Of a DNA stretch of 64,000 nucleotides, positions 43,578 to 53,678 are shown in pieces (the first letter of the stretch is position 1; each line of letters begins with the position of its first letter). The DNA comes from Pinguiococcus pyrenoidosus (Eukaryota > Sar > Pinguiophyceae > Pinguiochrysidales > Pinguiochrysidaceae): assembly GCA_019677205.1 (NCBI GenBank), contig JAAMXY010000058.1, forward strand, positions 32,508 through 96,507, read 5' to 3'. The notes beneath the pieces were generated by a model that saw only the letters and a program-made list of their open reading frames with translations, searched no databases and had not been told where the DNA came from. The translations under genes and the position numbers were made by a program.

Positions 43578-45699
43578 CTACTTGATGCCCATGCGACGGA
43601 AGCTGCTTCGCAGGCCCAACAGTTCATCGCCGCTCATTCTCCGCAGCGCGGCAACGAAGTGATCGCCCGTGGGAGTGCCCGTCATACCGGCCAAGACCGT
43701 CTTGGCCCCGGCGGAAAGTGACTGCGCCTTGGCGGCTGCCTCCCCAGGCGTCGCAAGGTTGGCCTCCACGAGGTAGGTCGCGAAGTCTCGCGCCGCGCTC
43801 CGGTCTTCCGCAGTGAAGTCCCCAACGCCATTCGGTGAGTCGTCGGAAGAGTGGAGACTCTTGCGCAGCTCCGCCGCCTTCTCCATCGCTTTCCCGCGCT
43901 CGTCGCGGTCGTAGAACCAGAGCGTCAGCGCGTGTCGAGGCTACGGATTGCCGAACGGAAGCGGAATCAGCGCGGTTGTGCAGGACGGAAGAAAGACAGG
44001 ACGACGTTCGGCGTGGTACTTACGGCAAACGACGGTCGCACTTCGTGCGGCACCGCATGACTGAAGAACAGGGCCAGGCGTCCCGCCTCGGGCATCACAT
44101 CTTTCGCGCTGCTCGTCTCGGCGCCTTGGCGAGGAAAGAGCCGGAGCGCGCCGCCGTGCTCGGGCTGCCAGTCCGGGTTCATGTAGACCACGACCGTGAG
44201 GCGTCGACCATCTTCCGCCGTGTTGTCAATGTGCTTCTGGAAGCGAGCGCCCTCTCCGGGGTACACGGCGAGCATGGCGTCGCTCCGGCCGTTGAGGTTC
44301 TTCAGCTCGGGCAGCTCGTTGGAGAGGTACTCCAACACCAACTTCTCGATGGCGCCGACCAGGATCTTCACGCCGCGGAAGCGGGCCGCCATCAACGCAT
44401 TGTGGCTCAGGCGGGTGACGCCGGGCTTGAGAGACTGCTCGCTGGCGATCGCGTTGCGGACGGCCTGGTCGCACGGCTCCACCACCACGGCGTCTCTCCG
44501 CGTGGGCGTCGGGTTGGACTCGGAGTCGTCGCGGGCATCCTCGACGCCGGCCACATGCGCGTGGCCGCCGCACATCCAGAGCACCTTGTCGCCGCGGACT
44601 TCGGGCACTCGGACCTGTGCGCCAAGACCTGCCTCGGCGCCCACCCAGATCTCGGAGGGCGTGTAGTGCGGCTGCAGCTCCGCCAGCTCCGCCAGCACTT
44701 CCTTCATCCGCGCGTCGGAGCAGAAGTGAGAGATGACCGCGCTGCCGTTCTGCTGCAGCTGCGACGCCACGCGGCGCAGCACCTGCCTCGCGCCGTCCCG
44801 CAGGCGCCTTCGAGCCACCTTCTTCTTGGCCTTGGTGGCCCCCAGGATCATGCTGCACACGTCTCCGCCGTCCACGAAGTCGTCGGCGTCGACGACGGAG
44901 AGAGAGGCGTCGTCGGCGTCGGAGTCGCCTAGCAGCGTCGGCGCATGGCTCTGAGGGCCGCTGGCGAAGCCGAGGCCTCTTACAGCTTCCAGGGCCCTCT
45001 CGACCACGTCCTCCTCCACGCTCTTGCCGCGAAGGTACTCGAACACCTCGGCATTCGTGAGGCCTCTCGCTTGCGGGGTGCGTAGGAACGTCTTTGCAAC
45101 GGCCAGGGCCGCATCCTGCGACGGCTCCGACTCGCTAGAAGTCTGGCGCCGAGCTTGCACTACCTTTAGAAGCTGGGAGGAAAGAAAGAAAGCGTTTTAG
45201 GGGCATCAAACGCCGTAGCGAGATGCATCCTCGCTGCAGTTGCTTACGTGTTGCCTGTCGTTCTTGCTCTCAAGCGCCGCTAGCAGGGTCCTCAGCTCGA
45301 ATTTTCCGCAACAGCCACTCGCCACGCAGGTCATAGAGCCTAGAAAAATGAGATTGAGGGGAAAGTTAATGCGGTAAAGGCGAGAAAAGCTGGGGAGTCT
45401 CGTTGAAGAACAATTGGGAAAAGGTGAATCTTCAGCGAAAGAACTGCTTTACCTTCCGCCGTTCGCACGGGATTCTTGCTCAGCGGCTGCGTCAGGGCTG
45501 TCGTGAGGCATCGGGTACAGATCGCGTGCCTGAAAGTCGGTTCGCCAGTGCCAAAGTGAGAAGGACGGCTTGGGCCTCTGCGCCATGCAACGTCAGAAAG
45601 GGGAGGGGCGGACACCCACCGAGGCTGGTTGCAGCTGGCGCGCCACAGCTTCACTGTCGGGGACTCAATAGCGTCGCAGATGACGCAGGAGTGCGGCAT
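43578..45699 (-). CDS. EGLN/PHD-type prolyl 4-hydroxylase with N-terminal RING-like zinc motif
   Basis: Exons 45699-45453, 45339-45248, 45172-44024 and 43940-43578 give 616 residues. Exon 1 has CVICDAIES ... HAICTRCL; exon 2 adds TCVASGCCGKFELR. Together these read C-x2-C, H-x2-C-x2-C and C-x4-C, like the first RING of RBR proteins. The C-terminal half is a 2-oxoglutarate/iron dioxygenase close to EGLN: MLAVYPGEGARFQKHIDN gives the metal-binding H (about 427) and D (429), then VYMNPDWQPEHGGALRLFP, the distal His in VPHEVRPSF (about 489) and the 2-oxoglutarate Arg in PRHALTLWFYD (about 498). EGLN enzymes hydroxylate proline on HIF or, in protists, Skp1. After the domain are 110 residues of helical tail. 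The ATG at 45699 is assumed; more 5' exons are possible. Confidence 0.82.
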
Positions 45700-46026
45700 T
45701 CTTTGCTGGAGACAGAACTGCGGCGTCGCAAACACCTGTCTCGTAGAACATTTGCACAAGGCGTTTCTCTTTCCTCAATAAATTGAAGATACACAGCTAA
45801 GCATGTGCCAGAAAGTGAGTATTATATATTACTTTGTAACGGCCAATATTGGTTCAAAAATTTCCGTTACAAGATTCGCAGTAAATTCAACATGTGGAGA
45901 CGATATGATTGTGAAGGGCTTGGTGGAACGCCGACAAGGAGAGAGGTCGTGTTGTGTACGCATGAACGTCCTCTATGGCTGTATGCTTTTGCCCACCCTG
46001 AGGCACAGCCCCCTGCTGCATGGAAT

Positions 46027-47505
46027 CTACTCTTCAGCGACGTAGACCCGCTCCCGACTGAATATGATCTTGGCATCCTCAATCTGCCAAAAGATCGCAG
46101 AAGACGGAAGCGTGAGACGTTGGACTGGATCCTTCCAGTTTTGACTCTCGCACCTTCTTCAGCTTCTGCTCAAGATCTTCCCTTCTTCGCAGCAGCGACA
46201 TCGCCGTCGCGGACAATGGAATGCGGAAGAGCATTTGCTGCCTGCGGATGCAACACGTTCAGACGCGACTTGGAAAAGGGGAGACGACGGCGCGCGTTCG
46301 CGAGAACTTACAACTCTTTCTCGCTTTCTTCGAGATCGCGGAGCGTCTCCACGCGCTCATCCTCCGGCATCAACCGCGTGCCGGGAGGACAGCTTGGGTC
46401 TGGCAGCGAGGCAAGCCTGCCACAGGACGGAGATCCTGTTAGCCTCCCACGGCGCTGGTGAGGTAGCGGTGCAGAACATGTGCACCTTGCTTCTTCGGCT
46501 TCAGCCCATCGCTTCTTCCGTTCCCGTAGATAGGACGGCACGGCGCCAAAAGATTCGTGGATACCGTCCTCTTCCGGTGCCTCGACCGGTGGCCGAAGCT
46601 CTAGCGCCTGTTCGTGGCGTTGACGCTTCGATTAGCACAGAGCACTCGCCATTCCCGCTGCCTTGACAGTGCACCTCTGTTCTATTTCTCATGATGAAGT
46701 CCCTCTTCTCTCGAGGGGCGAGCTTCATCGTCTCGTTCTTCAAGGGCACCGGCGGTTTGCGTATCTGCGAACGACAAACAGACAACACAGAGCCCTCAGC
46801 AACGTCACCGTGACGCACGCCAAGTTGAAAGTCACACTTTTCGTACGTTGCGCTCGCGTGGCGTGCCTGAGCTCTTGGCGTCTGCCCGAGCCTCGAACCT
46901 ACGACTGGCAGCACCGCGCCGAAGAAAGTTCTCCTACACCGCACAGGAAGTCGAGTTAAATCAAGCTGGCTCCGAAGCGCCGGGATCAGGACGACCGCAA
47001 CACCGCGTACCGAGGGCCCAGACTCCAGGCGAGAGGGGCACTTCGTGTCCATGTAGCGGCTCTGGACTTCCCGGAACTCTCTCAGCTTCCACGGTTGCGC
47101 CTTGGGGGCATGCGAAGTCAGCAAAGCATGCTCAAGTCCGGCGGACACGCTGGGGGGCTCGCATGAGGGCAGCTGAAGACGCACCTCCTCATCTGCTTTC
47201 TTCTCCAGCTTCTTCCACTTCTGCTTGGCAGAGAGCTCCCGCAGCGCTGCGCGATTCTCCAGCTCATGGTTCCTGGGCTGGATGCCTGTGGATGCCTGGA
47301 TCAGAAGTGTTTTTCCCCGCGAAGCTTGCCGGCACCAACAGAAAAGGCCCGAGTGCGAGGCCCAGAGAACTGCGCTCTTCACGCTTCCTTCACCACAACA
47401 CTACGACTGAGCAACACAAGCGTATCCGCCAAGATCTACGCGGAGAGTACCTCTCTTACGCAGCTGGCCTCGATACCCTTCCGTGGGGCGTAACGCCTCG
47501 GCCAT
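46027..47505 (-). CDS. ENKD1-like enkurin-domain protein
   Basis: Eight exons, right to left: 47505-47460, 47285-47011, 46881-46819, 46764-46675, 46625-46486, 46416-46312, 46241-46154 and 46083-46027, giving 287 residues. The order matches ENKD1: PRNHELENRAALRELSAKQK, PWKLREFREVQSR, KRDFIMRNRTE, then the enkurin domain GAVPSYLRERKKRW, DPSCPPGTRLMPEDERVETL, FRIPLSATAMSLLRRREDLE and IEDAKIIFSRERVYV. Enkurin proteins bind microtubules in cilia and basal bodies. All phases agree (1, 0, 0, 0, 2, 2, 0). The acceptors at 46881 and 46625 are weak but needed to keep the frame. The first exon is the least certain. Confidence 0.8.
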
Positions 47506-47996
47506 CTGGGCGAAGTTGGGGGTCTCGTGAGTGCCATGATGCGCCGCACGTTCTCTTCTTGCCCGTAAACCCTACCCGAGCGCTGCTGTTGTGCGTCGAC
47601 GCAAAGCTCATCGTGCGCGGTGCCGCCACTCCTGTGGCGTTTTGCCTTGAAAGTCGTTGAAAGCGCCAGCTTTTCGCGCCAACAGGGATTTGAATTTGAG
47701 CTTTCCGGAGCACTCCGGAAACCAAGCGGGATGTATGCGCCTGTGATATAGCAAATGTGACAGAGCCAGGCAAAAACGTCCCTTCAAGCGGCGCCTTTGA
47801 CACCCCCCTCTTCCACTCGGTCATCTCCACCGTTCGTCGTATCTGCATCATGCGCGCCGCCGCGGAACGCACCATGGGCCGCGTGGCGACTCTACGCTTC
47901 TCGGGGTCCGAGTTTTGCTTCGAAAGACCGAAAATCCGCGCGCGGATGCGACGGTGCGCCGGAGACGCCGCGGTGTCATAGCTGGTGGTGTGAGAG
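47506..47996. other. Divergent region between ENKD1-like and kelch genes
   Basis: No gene is supported, although open frames exist on the minus strand. Further 5' exons of the ENKD1-like gene could lie here. Confidence 0.4.
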
Positions 47997-50900
47997 ATGC
48001 GCGCTCGCGCTTTCTGGCTTTTGCTCTTCGCACGCGTGGCGCGCAGTGCGAACTGGGCGCAGGTGAGCGGAGAGCTCTTGCAAGGCCGGAGCATCCCGTA
48101 CATCCCGTCCGCGGGCGAAGATACGCCCTCCGACCGACCGCACTGGTCGAAGCGCTTCGGCCTGAGCGCTCTGGCGGTTCCCAATGTCACCAACCCGGCG
48201 ACGCGACTCAAAGAGGACCGGCTCTACGTGCTGGGCGGGGACAGCTACTCGGAGAAGAGCGCGGACGAGGCCGGGCGCTTTGGAGAAGCACAGCTACCGC
48301 ACAAACCCTTTCGTGGCGGGTATCTGAACGACGTGTGGTACGCCACCATTCCCCAGCCGTCGCAGTGGCTCGTCAGGGAGCGCGTCTCCGAGCCTAAGAC
48401 GGACGCCGGAGACTACCGCCCCTCCGTCTCGGCGCGGATCGAGTGGAAGAAGGTCAGCGACGGCCGCTTGCCGCCCAACCGCGTGACCTATGACGAGTGG
48501 ATCCAGTGCCAAGCCCCCTTTCGAGCGAGCTTACCCGACCCTTCGATCTGCGACGACTCGACGGAAGCGCCAGGCTCGTACGTGATCGATAACATGTGGT
48601 CTCCGCGGCGAAACCATCGCGCCTTGTTCTTCAAAGGCGCGATCTTCGTCATGGGCGGACGGGCCCGAGCGCATCGGGACTTGTCCGCGTTTCGCGCTGT
48701 GGGCGGGCTTCTGGAGCCCTCGGAGGCTGGGAAAGGGTTCTACGCTCGCGTGAAAGCCATGCCGGCGACGGATCGGAACGGCTCGGCCATTGACGCCCGG
48801 ATGAACAGCGGCTGGCGAGAACCCAGCGTGCTCAAGAACGACGTCTGGGCCAGCTACGACGGCGGTCTGACCTGGGAGATGGTGTCGCCCGGATGCATAG
48901 ATCCTCAGAGTAAGTGTGGATTGGAAACCTGCGAGCGAGTCCTTGTTTGCGAATCCTGGTTTTGCGAATCCCAGTTTTGCGAATCCCAGTTTTGCGATCC
49001 CAGTTTGCCACGAGTTGCTGACGCTTGCTTGGTTTCGTTGCCCACGCATGTGCAGGCGAGCTGGTGCTCCGAGGCAACGTGATGGACGGTCGGATGGGAA
49101 CTCGGGCGTCGCAGTGCGCGGACACCGCGACGTCCTCGGACTGCTACGGCAACGCGATTTGTACGCTGCTTGAGAACGGCTTTGGTCCAGTCTGCGTCTG
49201 TCAGATGTGGACTGCGAGGGAAGACTTTGCGGTCGCCGTCGTGGGTGACCACATGTATGTCACGGGGGGGATCGCCAGCGTGCACCGCAGCCTGTGCGGC
49301 CCCCACGCATGCGGCGACGTCGACGCCGGCTCGTACCGGGAGTACATGAGCGACGTGTGGTACAGCTCCGACGGAGCGGTTTGGGTGCAGGCGACGTCCG
49401 CTGGGCAATCGGACAGTTTTGCAGGCCGAGGGGGGCACTCGATGGTGGTGGTGAATCAGGAACTGTGGCTGATTGGGGGTCGCGGGCGGGATCCCGACGG
49501 GGTTGGGACGCGCTATTTCAACGACGTCTGGCGGAGTGGGCGGCTGCGACACTCCAGCATGGTCACGCCGGTTTGGACGGAAGTCGTCGCTGACGGCCAA
49601 AACGCGATGCCTCCGCGCGCGGGGCACATCACCGTCTTTGAGCCGCCGAGCGTAGCCTTCACGTCGAATTTTTCTCGCGTCTACGTCTTCGGGGGGCACG
49701 ATCACGACGAGACGCTGGGGGACTGCTGGAGCTGGGACTTCAACTCGTCGAATCCGTTTGTGCAGGACTACTCGGCGGAGCAATGGTACCGGGGCCGTCT
49801 AGACGGTGTGGGAGCGTTTTTCGAGCCGGGCTCTCCAGCGCAGTATTACGTCGACCTGAGCAGCGACGTCTCTCTGTTGCAGAAGGTCTACCTCCCCCGC
49901 AGTCCGTCGGATAACCCCCAGCCAACGCGGCGACTTGCCGAGAAGGGCGCGTGGCCGGGGCGCCTGCCGATCATCCGGCCGTCGGAATTGGACATGCTGA
50001 GGAGCGTGGGCATCAACACCATCCGAGACCTCGTCGACATGGATGTCTACCAGGTGAGTCGCCTCCGCGGCTACGACTTCCCCCAGGTGCCCATGTCCGA
50101 GCGCCTGAGCTTCTACGGCATCTGCGACGTGCGGCAGCTGGCGATTGGCATCCGGGATCTCTGCCAAGTGGATCAGCGCGTGTGGCAGTACGACGGATGG
50201 GACGGCCATCCGCTGAACGTACGACCCGAGTACAAGAGGGGCCACCCAAGTCGGCTGTACGCCGAGTGGCACGGCATCGACTACACGCGGCGGGAGGAAC
50301 GGCCGTCGTTGGAGCAGCGCATGGCCGAGTGGGACGGCTGTGAGATCATCGGAGCCGCGCCACGAAGGATCGACGTCTCTGGCTTCGGGTTGGTGAAGCA
50401 GGTCCGCTCCATTCGCGACCCTTGGCGAGAGCTCGAAGAGTTCCGCTGCAGGCAGAATCCGGGACCGCGGGCTTACGGCGCCGCGGTGTACTTCCAGCAG
50501 CGCTTGTACGTCATGGGCGGCATGGATGGCGAGCTTCGGCTGCGTCAGGACGTGTGGTACCGCGACGACCGCCTCCCACGAGCCAAGTTTGACAGGAGGC
50601 CTTCGTCGCGGTCGTCGCAAACGAGCTTTGCGTTCCTGGGGGACGAGGACGGGTGTACCTTCCAGTACAAGCTTTTCGACGCCGACGAGCGCCTGGACGT
50701 CTTGCGGTGGACGCCGACCGTGGAGAAGGCGTCGTTTCCGTGGCTCAACGTGTGGACGGGCGGGCCCGGGGACGGCACGTACATTCTGTACCTCCGCTGC
50801 GTCGATCCGGCTGGCAATGCGGACCACACGTTCATCGAGGGCACCAACATGCACCGGTGGACGTACGTGTCGCCGCCGCCGCTGGGCCTCATCCTGGGCT

Positions 50901-51319
50901 GCGTCTTCGCCTTCCTCGGCCTCGTCATCATCCTGTACTGGGAGTACCGTCGGCGGCAGCGCAAGGCCGCCATGGAGCGCTACGCGCTAAAGCGGATGCG
51001 GCGGCGGTTCAAGCAGAAGCAGAAGCAGGCCAAGGAGAAGGTCGACATTGACTTCGAGGAGCTCTACGGCGCCCGCGCGACCTCACCGCAAGGGGCGCAG
51101 AGCCCAAAGCCTGGGGACAAGGCGCGGAAGAAAAGTGAGAAGCGAAACCTCGGATCGAGCTACGGGAAGGACGCGGAGAAAAGGGAGCTGAGTCCGAAGC
51201 GTCGGCATAGCAGCAAGCCCAAGCGCCTCCCTAGGGAAGGGGCCGGCAGCCGCAGTCCGAAGAATCGGAAGGAGAGGCGAGAAGCGCACAAGGAGAAGTC
51301 CAAGATGAAGAAGAAGTGA
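47997..51319 (+). CDS. Kelch-repeat type I membrane protein
   Basis: Exons 47997-48909 and 49056-51319 (phase 1) give 1,058 residues. The N-terminal signal peptide is MRARAFWLLLFARVARS. The lumenal or extracellular part has kelch-type blades with the marks LYVLGGDSY, IFVMGGRARA, MYVTGGIAS, LWLIGGRGRD, VYVFGGHDHD and LYVMGGMDGE, each followed by DVW or a similar aromatic. An EGF-like cysteine cluster (SDCYGNAICTLLENGFGP, then VCVC) lies between blades. One helix (about 911-934, GLILGCVFAFLGLVIILYW) leads to a 120-residue basic cytoplasmic tail ending KSKMKKK. This is probably a surface or endomembrane receptor-like protein; ligands are unknown. A 15-base TTTTGCGAATCCCAG repeat lies in the intron. 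Confidence 0.8.
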
Positions 51320-51857
51320 AGTGAAGGAAAGCGAAGGAAAGCGAACGAAAGCGCACAAGGAGCAAGACTAGAACCGTCTGAGAGAACTGGAGAGATGAGA
51401 TGCTACGGAGATAAGGCTCTTGCCTTTCCGATGTCGCGCTCGCTGCTCGCTCCTCTTTTTTTCTCTTCCCTTTGTTCGATGTCTACAGGACCTCATGCCG
51501 AAGTGCGCTTGGCGCCGGAGCCGACGCCCAGTTCGTGGCGAGGGTCCGCACCGGTCTGATTGACGACTCGTGCTGATTCTGCTGCATTGGACTGGCCAAG
51601 AGTCTCACGTAGGAACCAAAGTCACTTCAATGCGACGTCACACTCCGCGAGGACTTCCTACCAAAAACACATGCAACTGCAACCACGTCTGCGCTGGGAC
51701 TTCCTCAGTCTCCAGATCGACACAGAAAACTCCGACGGAAACCTGCAACTGCCAACTCTATGCGCTGCTGGTGAACCTGCGAGAGGGGAGCAATTTAACA
51801 AGCGTTAGTCCATGCGGACGTCGTACTCGTTGCATTGCCGAGCGACGCCAACAACAC
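51320..51857. other. Intergenic region between convergent kelch and H2B genes
   Basis: A GAAAGCGAA repeat follows the kelch stop (about 51325-51350). No gene, and no clear histone 3' stem-loop downstream of H2B, was found. Confidence 0.45.
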
Positions 51858-52193
51858 TCACTTTGTGACCGCCTTGGTACCCTCACTGACTGCGTGCTTC
51901 GCGAGCTCTCCCGGCAACATGAGGCGCACGGCGGTCTGGATCTCCCGCGACGACAGCGTGGCCTTCTTGTTGAAGCGCGCGAGCTTTCCGGCCTCCGTGG
52001 CGATGCGCTCGAAGATGTCGTTGATGAAGGAGTTCATGATGCTCATGCCGCGCTTGGAGATGCCGGTGTCCGGGTGGACCTGCTTGAGCACCTTGTAGAT
52101 GTAGCTGGAGTAGGTCTCCACGCGCTTCTTGCGGCTGCTCTTGCCGGCCTTCTTGGGCGCTTTGGCGCTCTTCTTCGACGGAGTCTTGGCCAT
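51858..52193 (-). CDS. H2B: Histone H2B
   Basis: Single exon of 111 residues. The N-tail is short and Lys/Ser-rich ([19 protein letters not shown]). The histone fold is canonical: [20 protein letters not shown], then [38 protein letters not shown] and [19 protein letters not shown] ending TK. Shares a 373-base promoter region with the divergent H2A.X gene, which would allow coordinated S-phase expression. No intron, as usual for replication histones. Confidence 0.97.
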   Translation of the reverse strand: MAKTPSKKSAKAPKKAGKSSRKKRVETYSSYIYKVLKQVHPDTGISKRGMSIMNSFINDIFERIATEAGKLARFNKKATLSSREIQTAVRLMLPGELAKHAVSEGTKAVTK

Positions 52194-52566
52194 TCTGCTT
52201 AAGAAATTCCACGCGGCGGCGGGGAAGACAACTTCTGCGAGACGGGGGCAACGCGGAAAGATCTGGAAACCGAAGCTCAGGAGCTCCAGATACGGGTCGG
52301 TGTTGTAGTCTGCGCGAGATAGAACCTATGTCCATCCGTCACCATCTCCGGACGCGGCGGAGGTCCGGCGTCGGTTTCAGGGTGTTCAGTACATGTGAGT
52401 TTTTCAATGCAATCCTTTCTACGGTGCAACCGTCGTTTGTCCTCGCGCGTCCTATGGGCGCTTGAAATCGAGCGGATCTTGCGCATTTCATATCCGCCGC
52501 AGATCGTCTGTGGCCCGACGCAGTGCCTCTCCGAGTTTGCATCAGTCCGCGCGCTTCGCAAGCAAC
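52194..52566. promoter_or_regulatory. Shared H2B/H2A.X divergent promoter
   Basis: The 373 bases between the two histone start codons. An octamer-like GTTTGCATCAG lies at about 52537, close to the H2A ATG. No other element is certain. Confidence 0.5.
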
Positions 52567-52974
52567 ATGTCTGGCAAAGGAAAAGGAAAGGGAAAGGGCG
52601 GCCGCGGCTCTGGCAAGTCCATGACGCGCTCCTCGAAGGCCGGTCTGCAGTTTCCGGTTGGGCGTGTCGGCCGGTATCTGAAGCAGGGCCGCTACTGTGA
52701 CCGCATCGGCAGCGGAGCGCCGGTGTACCTCGCAGCGGTGCTCGAGTACCTCTGCGCGGAGATTCTGGAGCTCGCTGGCAACGCGGCGCGGGACAACAAG
52801 AAGTCGCGCATCATCCCGCGGCACGTGCAGCTGGCGGTGCGGAACGACGAAGAGCTCAACAAGCTGCTGGGCAACGTGACCATCGCGCAGGGAGGTGTCT
52901 TGCCGAACATCCACAACGTGCTTCTGCCCAAGAAGTCCAAGAGCAAGAGCAGCAGTGTGTCGCAGGACTACTAG
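52567..52974 (+). CDS. H2A.X: Histone H2A.X
   Basis: Single exon of 135 residues. It has the basic tail [18 protein letters not shown], the fold motifs [19 protein letters not shown] and [19 protein letters not shown], the docking region [20 protein letters not shown], and the C-terminal SQDY. The S-Q-acidic-aromatic end is the phosphorylation motif of H2A.X, marked at DNA double-strand breaks. As this is the H2A paired with H2B, this variant may be the main H2A, as in some fungi and protists. Confidence 0.97.
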   Translation: MSGKGKGKGKGGRGSGKSMTRSSKAGLQFPVGRVGRYLKQGRYCDRIGSGAPVYLAAVLEYLCAEILELAGNAARDNKKSRIIPRHVQLAVRNDEELNKLLGNVTIAQGGVLPNIHNVLLPKKSKSKSSSVSQDY

Positions 52975-53678
52975 ACGTGTTCGCGCCCCCCCCGAGACAT
53001 CCAATCGACAAGAGCAACGCGAGTGTTGAAGTGCGCCGCGTGGATCCAGGATTCGTAGACCTTGACTCTTGCTCCGGAGACGAGAGTCGCAGAGTCGCAC
53101 TCCTTAGCGCACGAAGTTGTGAGAAGAACCTCGCGCTTCGCTTGGCGTCGCTTCAGCAGTGAGACACGGCAGAATCCAATGGCCTCCCTTTTTTGGTGAT
53201 TTTGTGATTCAGTTCTCCAGGATATTCGTTTACAGCTTCCAGGCACGAAGCAGCTGTCGCACAGGCGCTCCGCACTACACAGACACAGCTTTGGCGTCAC
53301 ACCACACGCGGTCTCTTCGCGACGGATCTTCCTCTCTTGGTGTCTCCCAAGATGTTCAATCCTCGACCGATCCTCCTAATGAGCAAAAACGAACCTTGCG
53401 AGTACAATATCTCCTGTATGCGCAAGACACAGAGAGCACCACTCGATATCGCTGATGCGCCTGGTCCAACAAAGACCTGCGTCCAAAGAAGGCTGTCTTC
53501 GCCGCTGAACCGCCGCCGTATCTTCCGCGTCTGCGCGGCGTCCGTCTGTCCCACGCTAGGGCCTTTGCGCATCAGCTGACGCCCATCTGCGCGCCAAACC
53601 GCGCTGCACCCAACGGTCCGACGGATTTCAACGCTGCGCTGCGCGGTCTGGCGCGGTCTGACGCGGCGCTTCGCGAAG
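52975..53678. other. Intergenic region between H2A.X and the SLC44 gene
   Basis: No gene is supported. A direct repeat GCGCGGTCTG lies just before the SLC44 start (53641 and 53651). A run of eight C follows the H2A stop at about 52983. Confidence 0.45.

Noticed and set aside
43835..44932. 365-codon plus-strand open frame opposite the prolyl hydroxylase
   Set aside because: Shadow; the minus strand carries the catalytic His-x-Asp and 2-oxoglutarate Arg.
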